Shown: positions 52,050 to 61,502, numbered from the stretch's first letter. The stretch: 64,000 bases of DNA from Roseicyclus sp. (GCA_018401055.1 JAGYLB010000110.1:1-64000), one strand, 5' to 3'. Numbers and translations are program-made. The notes: generated by a model from the sequence alone, not told the origin.

Positions 52050-52646
52050 TCAATGTGTCCGGGCGCTTTCCAAGGCAGGCAGATTTTCCCTGGAGGGGTG
52101 CCGCGAGACACCTTCGCCACGGCGGGCACGCGGCGTTTGGGTGCCTGCATCCATTTCGTCATGGGCAAGGATCACGCTCAGCGTTGCCCTGCTCCTGCTC
52201 ACACGGCTCTTGATCGTGCCGATGGTGCAGCCGCAGGCATCGGCTGCTTCAAGTTGTGAGAACCCGTAAGCCCCCATCAACACCAGCGGTCGGCGTTGGG
52301 CGCGCGGCAGTTGTCCGATGGCTGCGATCAGTTCCTTGAGCGCGATCGCATCCACCTGTCGCGGCGGCTCAGCAAGCGCTTGCGCGCAAAGGCCATCCAC
52401 ATCCTCCACCTCGCGGCGAAGTTTGCGCAGGTCCGAGAAGAAGGTGTTGCGCATGATGGTGAACAGCCATGCGCGCAAATTGGTCTCCGGTCGATAGCTG
52501 GCGCGATTGGTCCAGGCTTTCAGGAGGGTCGCCTGCACCAGATCCTGCGCCCGATGCTCGTTCGATGTCAGCTTGAGAGCGCGGCGTCGCAGGGCCGCGA
52601 CCTCAAGCGGCAGAAGGTCATGGAATTCATGCTTGTGATCAATCAT
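52050..52646 (-). CDS. RNA polymerase sigma factor, EcfG-like (general stress response)
   Basis: ECF sigma factor of 198 residues. Region 2 is seen as LKLTSNEHRAQDLVQATLLK then AWTNRASYRPETNLRAWLFT and IMRNTFFSDLRKLRREVEDV. Region 4 is seen as QRRPLVLMGAYGFSQLEAAD then ACGCTIGTIKSRVSRSRATL. The REVED linker and GCTIGTIKSRVSR are typical of the EcfG/ECF15 group that drives the alphaproteobacterial general stress response. No phyR or nepR neighbour is in view, so this may be a secondary EcfG copy. Two EcfG-type promoters occur in the window. Confidence 0.88.
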   Translation of the reverse strand: MIDHKHEFHDLLPLEVAALRRRALKLTSNEHRAQDLVQATLLKAWTNRASYRPETNLRAWLFTIMRNTFFSDLRKLRREVEDVDGLCAQALAEPPRQVDAIALKELIAAIGQLPRAQRRPLVLMGAYGFSQLEAADACGCTIGTIKSRVSRSRATLSVILAHDEMDAGTQTPRARRGEGVSRHPSRENLPALESARTH

Positions 52647-52849
52647 GGGAATACGCGCCTTCGGTTGATCGCAGACAGGCGGCTCCTGCGCACAGATGCG
52701 GCCGGACGCCTGAAAGATCGGAAATGGGACAAGGGTTCGAGCGGGGTGATCGTCGGACAAGGTGCAGCCCGACACATCCCTTTGGTTGCGCCGGACCGGT
52801 TGCCCCGCTTTTTCGAGCTAAGTGGGGGCATGTCGGGAAGCGTCGCCTG

Positions 52850-53340
52850 TCAGGCGGCGGCTTCGGCATTCAGGCGCGTTTCGGCCAGCTTGGACAGCGC
52901 CCTGTCGGCCCCGTATTCCTGATCGAGCGTTTCCTTGAGCAGGGTCGCGGCCTTGGCGTGGCCAAGCTGCTTGGCCCAAGCCACGAGGGTGCCGTAGCGC
53001 GCGATCTCGTAGTGCTCGACCGCTTGGGCCAGCGAAATGAGGGCGGCGTCCATCGTATCCTTGTCGTCGATCTCGGCCATCAGGTTCTCGGCTTCCTCGA
53101 CAAGGCCCACCATCGCATCGTACCGGCGCCGCGGGCGGGTTTGCCGAGAATTTCGAACACTTCCTCTAGCCGCGCGACGTGGTCCTCGGTCTCGTCCCGG
53201 TGCGATGACAGGGCGGCTTTGAGCTTGGGATCGGTCGCCTTGCGCTCCATTTTCGGGAGCGACTTGAGGATCTGGCGTTCGGCATAAAGCACGTCCTTGA
53301 GAGTATGCAGAAACAGGTCGTCGAGAGTTTCGATTGTCAT
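52850..53340 (-). CDS. DUF892 ferritin-like protein (YciE/YciF type), one frameshift
   Basis: Helical ferritin-like protein of about 163 residues. It begins MTIETLDDLFLHTLKDVLYA then ERQILKSLPKMERKATDPKL and DETEDHVARLEEVFEILGKP. After a frame change near 53115 it continues AMVGLVEEAENLMAEIDDKD and AVEHYEIARYGTLVAWAKQL. Glutamates and histidines that would form the di-metal site are present. A Crp/Fnr-type box is 60 bp upstream. Confidence 0.9.
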
Positions 53341-53399
53341 TGGGGCAGCTCCTGTGAAGGGTGGGTCAGTACTTTTGGCACTTTTGCGCGCCAATAAAG

Positions 53400-53413
53400 C
53401 AGACGTGGATCAG
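53400..53413. promoter_or_regulatory. Crp/Fnr-type box upstream of the DUF892 gene
   Basis: CAGAC-GTGG-ATCAG, 60 bp before the DUF892 start. Confidence 0.5.
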
Positions 53414-53437
53414 GGGAGGTTTCGGCGCTTGGTCAGA

Positions 53438-53677
53438 TCATTGCGTTTCGAAGATGTGACCAATGCGCGGCTGTGCTGTCGTCGACATCAGTTGCATGCA
53501 ATCAAGCGGTTCCGCTCCATCGCGGGATCCCATTTGGTCAATTTTGCGGGAATGTCTGAACCGCTTTGGCTGCGACTTGATCTGACGGGAGAACCCGAAT
53601 TTCCTGATATTCCGTAAAGCTTCGAATTCTTCCACGAGCACGCGAATGAAAAGCTCTGCCTGATTTTCCTTGGGCAT
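53438..53677 (-). CDS. Small basic protein, function unknown
   Basis: Open frame of 79 residues starting MPKENQAELFIRVLVEEFEA then LRNIRKFGFSRQIKSQPKRF. The AAAAGGAGA ribosome site upstream of the ATG is strong. The N-terminal 30 residues look like a helix; the basic tail is less convincing. No family recognised. A weaker site of the same box type (GAATT-GCGG-ATCAA) lies at 53724-53737. Confidence 0.5.
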   Translation of the reverse strand: MPKENQAELFIRVLVEEFEALRNIRKFGFSRQIKSQPKRFRHSRKIDQMGSRDGAEPLDCMQLMSTTAQPRIGHIFETQ

Positions 53678-53733
53678 CTGGGTCTCCTTTTCCAGAAGGG
53701 TCACGTCCGGTAGTCTTGAGAGAGAATTGCGGA

Positions 53734-53805
53734 TCAAATCAGAAGGGCAATGATGATCACGACGAGAAGCGGCGCTCCGAGAAGCCAGGCGATTATCGCG
53801 GGCAT
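53734..53805 (-). CDS. 23-residue membrane micropeptide
   Basis: Open frame of 23 codons beginning MPAIIAWLLGAPLLV and ending IALLI, wholly hydrophobic and so a single membrane helix. The AAAGGA ribosome site lies 7 bp before the ATG. It differs from the two MNQIIYIVG peptides but has similar size and setting between stress genes. Function unknown. Confidence 0.5.
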   Translation of the reverse strand: MPAIIAWLLGAPLLVVIIIALLI

Positions 53806-53840
53806 GGTCTATCCTTTCGGCAGGTGAATTTGGCGGCACA

Positions 53841-54360
53841 TCAATGCCGCGCAACCAGCACATCCAGTCCGAGACCCTCGTCCCGGTGACGACCACCGGC
53901 GGTCGCGGCAAAGAAGGCAGCGATCGCACCGATCAGCAGCGTCGCGGCGGCGATGAAGCCGAACACCACACCGGCGACGCGGGCATCTTCCAAGGCATCC
54001 ATCGCGGCGGTGCGGGCCTCCGCAATCTCGCCGTTGGATCTCGTCGACGCGGGCAAGCGCCGCCTCTTGGTCAAGGTCGGTGTTGGCTGCCACAAGTTGC
54101 GCCAGATAGGTGCGGTCGCGATCTGCCATGTCGCCGCCGGTCAAACTGCGCGCGAGAATTCCGGCGACCTCTTGCTGGACGGCGGGATCGATGTTGGTCA
54201 GTTCCGCACTGCCTTGGCCGTTCGGTGTCGTCGTCCCATTGGCGCCAGTCCCGGTGTCGCCCGTCGCATCGCCGATCACGCCGCCGACCACGGGGTTGGC
54301 CCCGTCATCTGTTGTGGCTGGTGCGTCATCGCCTGCGTTTTCGCCAGTTTCGGCGTTTTC
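53841..54360 (-). pseudogene. Continuation of the membrane protein gene beyond an in-frame TGA
   Basis: Directly after the TGA at 54361-54363 the same frame stays open (ENAETGENAGDDAPATTDDG) and leads through VVGGVIGDATGDTGTGANGT and DIDPAVQQEVAGILARSLTG-like sequence (read NIDPAVQQ). After a frame change near 54040 it reaches DALEDARVAGVVFGFIAAAT and LLIGAIAAFFAATAGGR, a last membrane helix, stopping at 53841. It therefore looks like the second half of the protein that starts at 54885. Confidence 0.6.
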
Positions 54361-54885
54361 TCACCGGCTGCGCAGCATGACGTTGGCAAAGTAGTCAGAC
54401 GAGGCCACGTCCGATGCGACGTCCGTGACAGTCCCGGCCGCCGAACCTACGGCGGAGGCGCCCGCACTCAACAGGCCGCCCACGCTGGCGGTGGCCAGAA
54501 CGGTGCTCACCAATGCGCCGACGGCCCAGACCATCAACCCATGGGCTCCGTCGCGCACCCCGACCTCATCGGGCGTTGCATCGCTGACCCGGCGTCGCAT
54601 CCGACCGGCAAGATAGCCGCCCGCGCCGAAACCCGTGATCATGACCCAGACAAACCAGATGCCCGAGGCGATGGCCAACCACGCAGCCGACACGCCTTCG
54701 CCCCCGTAGGGCGAGGTCAGCGACAGCCCGAGACCGGCACCGAAGGTGACCAACAGAAACGAGATCGCGAGCGCGAAGATGCCACCGGCGAGGATGGCGG
54801 ACCAATCAAGGTAGGACCCTTCGACCATGGGCGCTGAGACTGAATGAAGCGCGGTATCTTGCTGTGGCAGAGTTTCAGAAGTCAT
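54361..54885 (-). CDS. Multi-pass membrane protein, N-terminal part
   Basis: Open frame of 174 residues with four hydrophobic segments: LDWSAILAGGIFALAISFLL, AAWLAIASGIWFVWVMITGF, GAGGYLAGRMRRRV, and LMVWAVGALVSTVLATASVG then GLLSAGASAVGSAAGTVTDV. It resembles uncharacterised alphaproteobacterial membrane proteins of about 350 residues, so the stop at 54361 probably truncates it. The start MTSETLPQQD is at 54885. Function unknown. Confidence 0.7.
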   Translation of the reverse strand: MTSETLPQQDTALHSVSAPMVEGSYLDWSAILAGGIFALAISFLLVTFGAGLGLSLTSPYGGEGVSAAWLAIASGIWFVWVMITGFGAGGYLAGRMRRRVSDATPDEVGVRDGAHGLMVWAVGALVSTVLATASVGGLLSAGASAVGSAAGTVTDVASDVASSDYFANVMLRSR

Positions 54886-54931
54886 CGGCGTAATCCTTGG
54901 TCTGGGGCATGTCTTCAACGCAGGTCGGGCT

Positions 54932-55006
54932 TTAACGCAGGCCGACGAAGCTGAGCAAAGCTATGACGATGACAACCGCGCCGACGATATAGATGATCTG
55001 ATTCAT
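54932..55006 (-). CDS. 24-residue membrane micropeptide, copy 2
   Basis: A second 24-codon frame beginning MNQIIYIVG and ending FVGLR, 17 of 24 residues identical to the copy at 47389-47463. Codons differ at several shared residues (for example AAT versus AAC for Asn2 and TAT versus TAC for Tyr6), which points to selection on the peptide. It forms one transmembrane helix. It lies just upstream of the multi-pass membrane protein gene on the same strand. Confidence 0.7.
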   Translation of the reverse strand: MNQIIYIVGAVVIVIALLSFVGLR

Positions 55007-55521
55007 GATGGTCTCTTTCGATTGGATTCGATTGTGCCTTTGCCGCGTCACGCCATGCGACTGGCCTTTCCGTCATTGACGGGCGAAGCGCACGGTGCCC
55101 AAGCTGCATGGCAAGTCCCGTCCGCTTCAAAAATTGGCTGGGTAGCCCGAAACTGGCTTGCGTCAGCGCAAGCTTTGGGGACTACAGCAGTCTGACATTC
55201 CACCAATTACCAAGTGGACCACCCAGCCGTTTACGAGGTACTGAAATAGCAACGTTCTACTCTTTACGTCACAAATCGAAGCGGCTTATCACGCTCCGTC
55301 CTTGCACATTACGGATCCTGGTGGGGCGCCGGTAGAATCGGAATCTACTCATTTCTGGCGAACGGGCTGGTCCTGGCGGAACTGTGCCACCGCAATCACC
55401 GATGGGCAGTCGCGTCTGTTTGTGTTAAATGATGGTCGGCACTGCGGCTGCCAAAATGGCATCCGACAGCTTTGTCCGGATCGAGATTTGAGTCTGGCGG
55501 TTGACCGAAAAGGAACAGCCA
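55007..55521. other. Longer intergenic region with lower GC
   Basis: About 515 bases before the large signalling gene. The part around 55160-55330 is visibly richer in A and T than its surroundings. No recognisable gene is present. A near-match to an EcfG promoter, GGAAC-N17-CGAT, lies at 55378-55403, 119 bp before the GTG start of the next gene. Confidence 0.45.
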
Positions 55522-58500
55522 GTGCTTAAGGGCAAGTCACACAAGCATTTTCCCGTTGTCGCCATCGGGGCCTCCGCCGGCGGGCTGGAGGCGTGCCGCG
55601 CCTTGCTTGGCGACATGCCGGGTGATGTGCAGGCAGCGTTCATCTTGATCCTGCACCTCGACCCGACCCATGACAGCATGATGGTCGACCTTCTGGCCCG
55701 CCACACCCGCCTCGATATCGTGCAGGCCTCGGAGGGGCAGGCGCTGAAGCCCGGTTGCCTGCACGTCATCCCGCCCGGCGTCTTCCTGACGGTCGCGAAC
55801 CGGACCATCCACCTGTCCGCACCCGAGGGCGGGAAGGCCGTGCGGCTGCCCTTCGACGTTTTGCTGAAATCCCTGGCCAAGGATGCGGGCTCCTCCGCCG
55901 CATGCATCGTCTTGTCCGGCACCGGCACGGACGGAACATCGGGGATCGAAGATATCCATGCCGCAGGGGGCCTCGTGATCGTGCAGGACCCCAAGGAGGC
56001 GGGATATCCGGGCATGCCCGACAGCGCGATGGCCACCGGCAAGGTGTCCGAGGTGCTGGGAACAGACCAGATGGCCGGCGCCGTCACGCGCTTTGCTCAA
56101 GAGGTCACCGATGGCTCCGTGCCAACGGATGACAAGGTGGCCGATCCGCCGCCCCCCGCACGCGCCGCTCAAGGCTACGATGATCTGATCTCCTTTATCG
56201 GGCAGCATGCCGAACAGGATCTGTCGCTCTACAAACGGGGAACGCTTGAACGTCGCATCGCGCGGCGGATGGCACTGGTCGGGATGGGGTCCGACGATGT
56301 CGGAGGCTATCTTGCACTGTTGCGATCTGATCTTGCGGAGCGCGATCATCTGGCGGCGGACCTCTTGATCCATGTCACTAGCTTTTTCCGCGATCCTGCG
56401 GTCTTCGCCCATCTGTCGTCGAAGGCGATTCCCGACCTGCTCAAGGCGCTGCCCGCGGATTGCCCGCTGCGTATCTGGGTGGCGGGCTGCAGCACCGGCG
56501 AAGAAGCCTACAGCCTTGCTATGCTCTGCCTTGAGGTCATGAAAGAAGCGGGGTTTCGCGGCCAACTTCAGATCCTCGCCTCGGACGTCGACCGCGAGGC
56601 GATCGCCACGGCGCGCGCCGGTCTTTATCCCAAAGATATTGCGGCTGCAGTGTCCCCCGAACGGCTGGCGCGCTTCTTCGTGGAGGAAGAAGGCGGATGG
56701 CGCGTCAGCAGCGGCTTGCGGGATGCCATCGTCTTTACCGTCGCCGACCTTTTGTCGGACCCGCCGTTTTCCAAGATCGACCTCGTGTCGTGCCGCAATG
56801 TGCTGATCTACCTTGGGCCCGAGGCGCAGAAGCGTGTGATCGCGCGCTGCTGCTTTGCCTTGCGACCGGGTGGCCTGTTGTTGTTGGGCGCGGCCGAGAT
56901 GCCGGGGCCAGTGACGGCTGCTTTGCCGTCGAGGACAAGGCGGCAAGGCTTTGGCGCCGGGTCGGGAGAAGCCCGCCCGCCGACCTGCATTTCGCCACCG
57001 GCCGGCGTGAAGGGGTGACAGTGCCGACCGAGCTTGCCCCGGTGCGGCGCAGCGCGCTGGCCGATCTGTGTCGCCGCATCGTGATGGAGCATTACGCCCC
57101 GGCTGCGGTCTTGATGAACACCCGGCTCGAGGTTCTTTATCTTCTGGGTCCGACCGAGAAATACCTGACGATCACCCAAGGCCATCCCGATCCCGGCATG
57201 ATCGGAATGCTTCCAAAGGTCCTGCGCGCGCGGGTTCGGGCGGCGGCTGCGGTTCCTGCAACGGCGGACAACCCCCTTGTAACTGTTTCGGGTGGACGCA
57301 TCCTTGGACCGAACGGGTTCGACATTGCCCTGCACGCCGTCACCGCCGGGTCGGAGCCCCTGTTGCTGGCCTGCTTCATCGACAGCCCATACCCGGCACC
57401 AAGAACCACCGAGACTGAGGCCGCCGCCGATCACGCCCGGCACACCGGCGATCTGGAGGCCGATCTGGAGGCGACGCGCAACGACCTGTCCGATGCGCTG
57501 CGCGATCTGGAACAGGAGGTGGAGGCCCATGGCGCCGACGCCGCCGAAGCCTTGTCGGTCAACGAGGAATTCCAGTCTACCAACGAGGAATTGCTGGCCT
57601 CGAAGGAAGAACTGCAATCGCTCAACGAGGAACTGACCGCGCTCAACAGCCAATTGCAAGAAACCCTCGAACGGCACCGCACCACCGCCAATGACCTGCA
57701 AAACGTGCTCTACAGCACGGACGTTGCCACGTTGTTTTTGGATCTCAACCTCAACATCCGCTTCTTCACACCTGCCGCGCGCCAGATCTTCCGGGTGATC
57801 CCGACTGATGTGGGTCGCCCGCTGTCGGATCTCGCTTCCGTCTCGCGGGATGATGCGCTCGATTCGGATTGTCGAACCGTGCTTGCTTCGACCGAGGCGA
57901 CCGAGCGGGAAATCGAGGGCGAGGGGGGGCGATGGTTCTTGCGCCGCGCACAGCCCTATCGCGCCGAAGGCGGCCGCGTCGAGGGTGTGGTCATCACCTA
58001 TGTCGACATCACCGAGCGCAAGCGCATCAACGCCGATCTGGTGGCCGCCATGACCGAAGCAGACCGGGCCACACGGGCCAAGTCGCGCTTTCTGGCCGCG
58101 GCAAGCCACGACCTGCGGCAACCGCTGCAATCCATGGCGCTGCTGCACAACCTGTTGTCGCGCAACAAGCGCTCGACCGAGGGGGCGCGGCTGGCCGCGC
58201 TGATGGACCTGACGCTGACCTCCATGACCGCGATGCTCGATTCGATGCTGGATGTGAACCGCATCGAAACCGGGATCGTCCGCCCCGACATGCGGCCCGT
58301 CGCCATTGGTCCGGTGATGCAGAGTCTGGCCGAGGAATTTCGCACGCCCTGCGAGATCAAGGGGCTGAAACTGCGGGTCGTGCTCTGCAAGGCCTGGGTC
58401 AGGACCGATCCGCAGCTTCTGGCGCAGATGCTGCGCAACCTGTTGTCCAACGCGCTGAAATACACGCCCAAAGGCGGGATCTTGCTTGGCTGTCGGCGCC

Positions 58501-59830
58501 GCGGCGGGGATTTGATGATCCTCGTGTGCGACACGGGTGTCGGCGTGGCGAGTTCGGAAACCGAGACGATCTTTGACCCCTACCACCAAGGCAAGATCGC
58601 AGCCGCCCTTGCGGGGACCGGGCTTGGCCTTGGGCTGTCGATCGTCAAGCGTCTGTCAGAACTGGTGGACCACCCGATCTCTGTCTTGTCGACGCCCGGC
58701 AAGGGGTCATCCTTCATGATCAAGATGCCCATCGTTGAGCCTGCACTCAAGGGAACCGACACGCTGCAGAATGCGGCTGCGCTGGCGGCTGCAGTGCGGC
58801 AGACGGGGACGATCTTGATGGTCGAGGACGAAGAACCGCTGCGCGGTCTGTTGGCCGAAGTCCTTGAGAAGGAGGGACATACCGTCATCACGATGTCGGA
58901 TGCGAAATCGGCGTTGGCATGGGCGAGCGGCGCAGCCTCGGCGCCCGATCTGCTGCTGACGGATTACGACCTGCACGGCGGCAGAAGCGGCCTGAAACTG
59001 GCGCAGGACCTGCCCGACGTTCTGGGAACGTCGGTGCCCACGATCATCTTGACGGGTGACATAACCACCGAGACGCTCAAGAGCATCGCGGCCTCACCCT
59101 GCCACCAGATCACCAAGCCGGTGATGCCCGAGGTCTTGCTGGCGACGATTTCCGATCTCATCCGCAAGGCCCGTTCCGAAAAGACCAGGTCCGACCTGTT
59201 CCCCCGCACATCCGGAACGACCATTCATGTCATCGACGACGATCCGATCATCCGCGAAGCCATGCGCCGCCTGTTCGAGGCAGAGGGTTACATGGTGATG
59301 ACCTATGCCTCGGCCGAGGGTTTCCTCGCCACCCCGCGACCGGAGGGTGCCGCCTGCCTGTTGATCGACAATCTTTTGCCGGGCATGGATGGCGTGGCCT
59401 TGATCGACCGTCTGCAGTCCGAAAACACACGGCTGCCCACTGTGATGCTGACCGGACACGGGGACGCGGCCCTTGCCGTCGCGGCCATGAAGGCAGGCGC
59501 CTCGGATCTGATCGAAAGTCTACCAGTGCCGCCGACCTTCTGGCCAGCGTGCAGCAGGCGATTGCGGCGTCAAAGGATGGCAAGGACGGAGGCGTGCCGG
59601 GCGAAACGCGAAAGGCCGCGCGTCTGAGGTTCCAGGATCTGACCAAGCGCGAACAACAGGTCATGGCAAAGGTCCTCGAGGGCGCGCCCAACAAGATCAT
59701 CGCCGCCGATCTGGGGATCAATCAACGCACGGTTGAGAACCACCGCGCCGCGGTGATGCGCAAGACCGGGGCGGCATCGCTGCCGGAACTGGTGCGGCTT
59801 GCATTGTTCGCGGATGTGATGGGCACGTAG
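55522..59830 (+). CDS. CheB-CheR-PAS-histidine kinase-REC-REC-LuxR fusion protein, two frameshifts
   Basis: Signalling protein of about 1,435 residues. Approximate order: CheB methylesterase 8-190 (VVAIGASAGGLEACRALL; HLDPTHDS; LSGTGTDGTSG), CheR methyltransferase 213-466 (VTSFFRDPAVF; WVAGCSTGEEAYSLAM), coiled coil 643-722 (SVNEEFQSTNEELLASKEEL), PAS 726-833, HisKA near 858 (ASHDLRQPLQSM), HATPase near 973 (NALKYTPKGG; GTGLGLGLSIV), REC1 from 1095 (DYDLHGG), REC2 from 1233 (VIDDDPIIREAM; LIDNLLPGMDG), LuxR helix-turn-helix from 1369 (LTKREQQVMAKVLEGAPNKI then RTVENHRAAVM). Frame changes near 56925 and 59520 are bridged by domain continuity. Start GTG 55522 (AAGGA site) is preferred to TTG 55501. 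Confidence 0.85.
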
Positions 59831-59868
59831 CCGCATCGCGCTTCGTCCAAACAATAGCTCCGATGGCC

Positions 59869-59894
59869 GGAACGCTCCTGCACTACCGCGCGTT
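59869..59894 (+). promoter_or_regulatory. EcfG-type promoter for the PRC-barrel gene
   Basis: GGAAC (59869-59873), 17 bases, then CGTT (59891-59894), matching the EcfG consensus GGAAC-N16/17-CGTT. It lies 140 bp before the PRC-barrel ATG. A perfect palindrome GTGACCGGTCAC (59963-59974) sits between promoter and gene. Confidence 0.6.
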
Positions 59895-60034
59895 TCCTTG
59901 ATGCATCCGGTCCTCAGCGGGCCTTGCGTGCCCGATGGCACGGGTTGGCCATCGAAGCATCGGTGACCGGTCACGACCCGGCAGGGGGCACCTGTTGCCA
60001 GACATCCCGACCCACGGGATCCAAGGAGATTGTC

Positions 60035-60394
60035 ATGACAAATCATGCAACCACCAAACACGGAATGGGCACCGGCGGCGCCTACGGTTTCGCCCGCGAA
60101 GGCTATGCCACTGCGCATGCCCATGACCTCACCACTGCCGATGTCGAAAGCGCGCATGTCTATGGCCGCGACGACGAGACCATCGGGTCGATCAACTCGC
60201 TGAAGGTCGGCACGGATGGCAAGATCACCGATGCCGTGATCGACGTCGGCGGTTTTCTGGGCATGGGCGCACATTCCGTGTCGATCCCCTTCGGCCAGCT
60301 CACAGTCTTGCGTGAAACCGAAGGCTCGGACGTGCGGGTCCATCTCGACACCACCAAGGAAAAGCTGAAGGCGATGCCGCATCACGACGCGTGA
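60035..60394 (+). CDS. PRC-barrel domain-containing protein
   Basis: Protein of 119 residues. After a short variable N-terminus the PRC-barrel follows: DVESAHVYGRDDETIGSINS, then KITDAVIDVGGFLGMGAHSV and SIPFGQLTVL, ending KEKLKAMPHHDA. PRC-barrel proteins of this kind are general-stress proteins of unknown biochemical role. A strong AAGGAGAT site precedes the ATG. The EcfG-type promoter upstream and the terminator downstream define a single-gene unit. Confidence 0.9.
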   Translation: MTNHATTKHGMGTGGAYGFAREGYATAHAHDLTTADVESAHVYGRDDETIGSINSLKVGTDGKITDAVIDVGGFLGMGAHSVSIPFGQLTVLRETEGSDVRVHLDTTKEKLKAMPHHDA

Positions 60395-60424
60395 TCCGGG
60401 CAGGTTTGCCGACGCTCTGAACGA

Positions 60425-60459
60425 AAAGAGGCCGCACAAGCAACTTGTGCGGCCTCTTT
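60425..60459. terminator. Strong bidirectional terminator between two PRC-barrel genes
   Basis: A 16-bp stem (60425-60440 with 60444-60459) with a 3-base loop; the left arm starts AAAGAGGCC and the right arm ends GGCCTCTTT. It is 31 bp after the first PRC-barrel stop and 73 bp from the end of the convergent second one. Confidence 0.9.
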
Positions 60460-60531
60460 CGTCGTCCGGTATCAAAAGGGTCCGGCCCGACCCTTGCGGA
60501 AGACACCACAAGGGTCAGACAGGCGCTGGTG

Positions 60532-61437
60532 TCAGTTCGACGCCTGATATTGCGGCAGATCCTGGATCTGGTCGCGGGTGGCATCCACGTAGATGCGCAC
60601 GTCATCATACCCTTCGGTCGACAAGATGGTCAGCTCGTCAAAGCCCAGCGAAGCCTGGCTGCTGCCGATCCCGAGAAAGCCGCCGAAATCGATGATCACG
60701 TCGGTGATCTCTCCGGCGTCGTTGATGATCATGTCGGTGACCTCGCCGACATCGTTGTCGTTCGCGTCATAAACCGTTTTGCCCATAAGCACCTCAGTCG
60801 AGACCTCGGTCGCTTCGACGCGCGCATAGCCATCGCGTTCGATTTGAGGCGCCGCAAACCCGGTCTGGCCCTCACGGACGGTGTCGCTCTGCTGCTGCCC
60901 GTCCGGCATCGCCATCGCCGAACGATCATACGAAGGGTAATCGCGCATCATCTCGGCGTCGGTGCTGACCACGATGTAAATCTCGGAGCGGTCATCGGGG
61001 TCCGTCGCGAAGCTGATCTGATCCATGGTCACGGCGACATCATGCTCGCCCATGCCCAGAAAGCCACCGACGCCGATCACGAGGGCGCGGACTTCGCCGG
61101 TGTTGGACAGCACGATCTCGTTGATCTGGCCGATGTTGTCCATGTCACCCAGATCGCCACGGTCCATCGTCGCCATGGCCTGCGTTCCGTCAGCATTCCG
61201 CGTCGAGGCGTCGCCGGAGGGCGTCATGCCCTGTGCCGTGCGGCGCGCATAGACCTCGTGGCCCATCAGTTCCGAAACGAACAGATCGGATGTGCCGCGC
61301 TGATCCAGAAACCCCTGCATTTCCATGTTTTGCTGCGTGTTCGCCGGGTTTTCGACCGGTGCCTGCGTTTGCGCCGATGTCAGGGCCGGGGCACCCAGTG
61401 CGATCACAAGGGCTGTCGTGGAAAGTAGCATTTTCAT
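60532..61437 (-). CDS. Secreted protein with two PRC-barrel domains
   Basis: Protein of 301 residues with an N-terminal signal peptide (MKMLLSTTALVIALGAPALT then SAQT). Two PRC-barrel repeats follow, each with the GGFLG(M/I)G loop: VRALVIGVGGFLGMGEHDVA and ITDVIIDFGGFLGIGSSQAS. The first barrel starts near SELMGHEVYARR and the second near EVLMGKTVYDANDNDVGEV. It is probably periplasmic. GAGGAGGATTT precedes the ATG. It has its own EcfG-type promoter and shares a terminator with the cytoplasmic PRC gene. Confidence 0.9.
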   Translation of the reverse strand: MKMLLSTTALVIALGAPALTSAQTQAPVENPANTQQNMEMQGFLDQRGTSDLFVSELMGHEVYARRTAQGMTPSGDASTRNADGTQAMATMDRGDLGDMDNIGQINEIVLSNTGEVRALVIGVGGFLGMGEHDVAVTMDQISFATDPDDRSEIYIVVSTDAEMMRDYPSYDRSAMAMPDGQQQSDTVREGQTGFAAPQIERDGYARVEATEVSTEVLMGKTVYDANDNDVGEVTDMIINDAGEITDVIIDFGGFLGIGSSQASLGFDELTILSTEGYDDVRIYVDATRDQIQDLPQYQASN

Positions 61438-61502
61438 GCGGAAATCCTCCTCGGGCGAGGTACGGATCGATTGCCGATCGCTTGCTCGCCCAACACCAAG
61501 AC

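Noticed and set aside
54361..54363. TGA as a selenocysteine codon
   Set aside because: No redox context around the codon, no known selenoprotein of this type and no obvious stem-loop after it.
55537..58589. Two long minus-strand open frames opposite the CheB-CheR fusion gene
   Set aside because: Antisense shadows; the plus-strand frame has continuous catalytic motifs.
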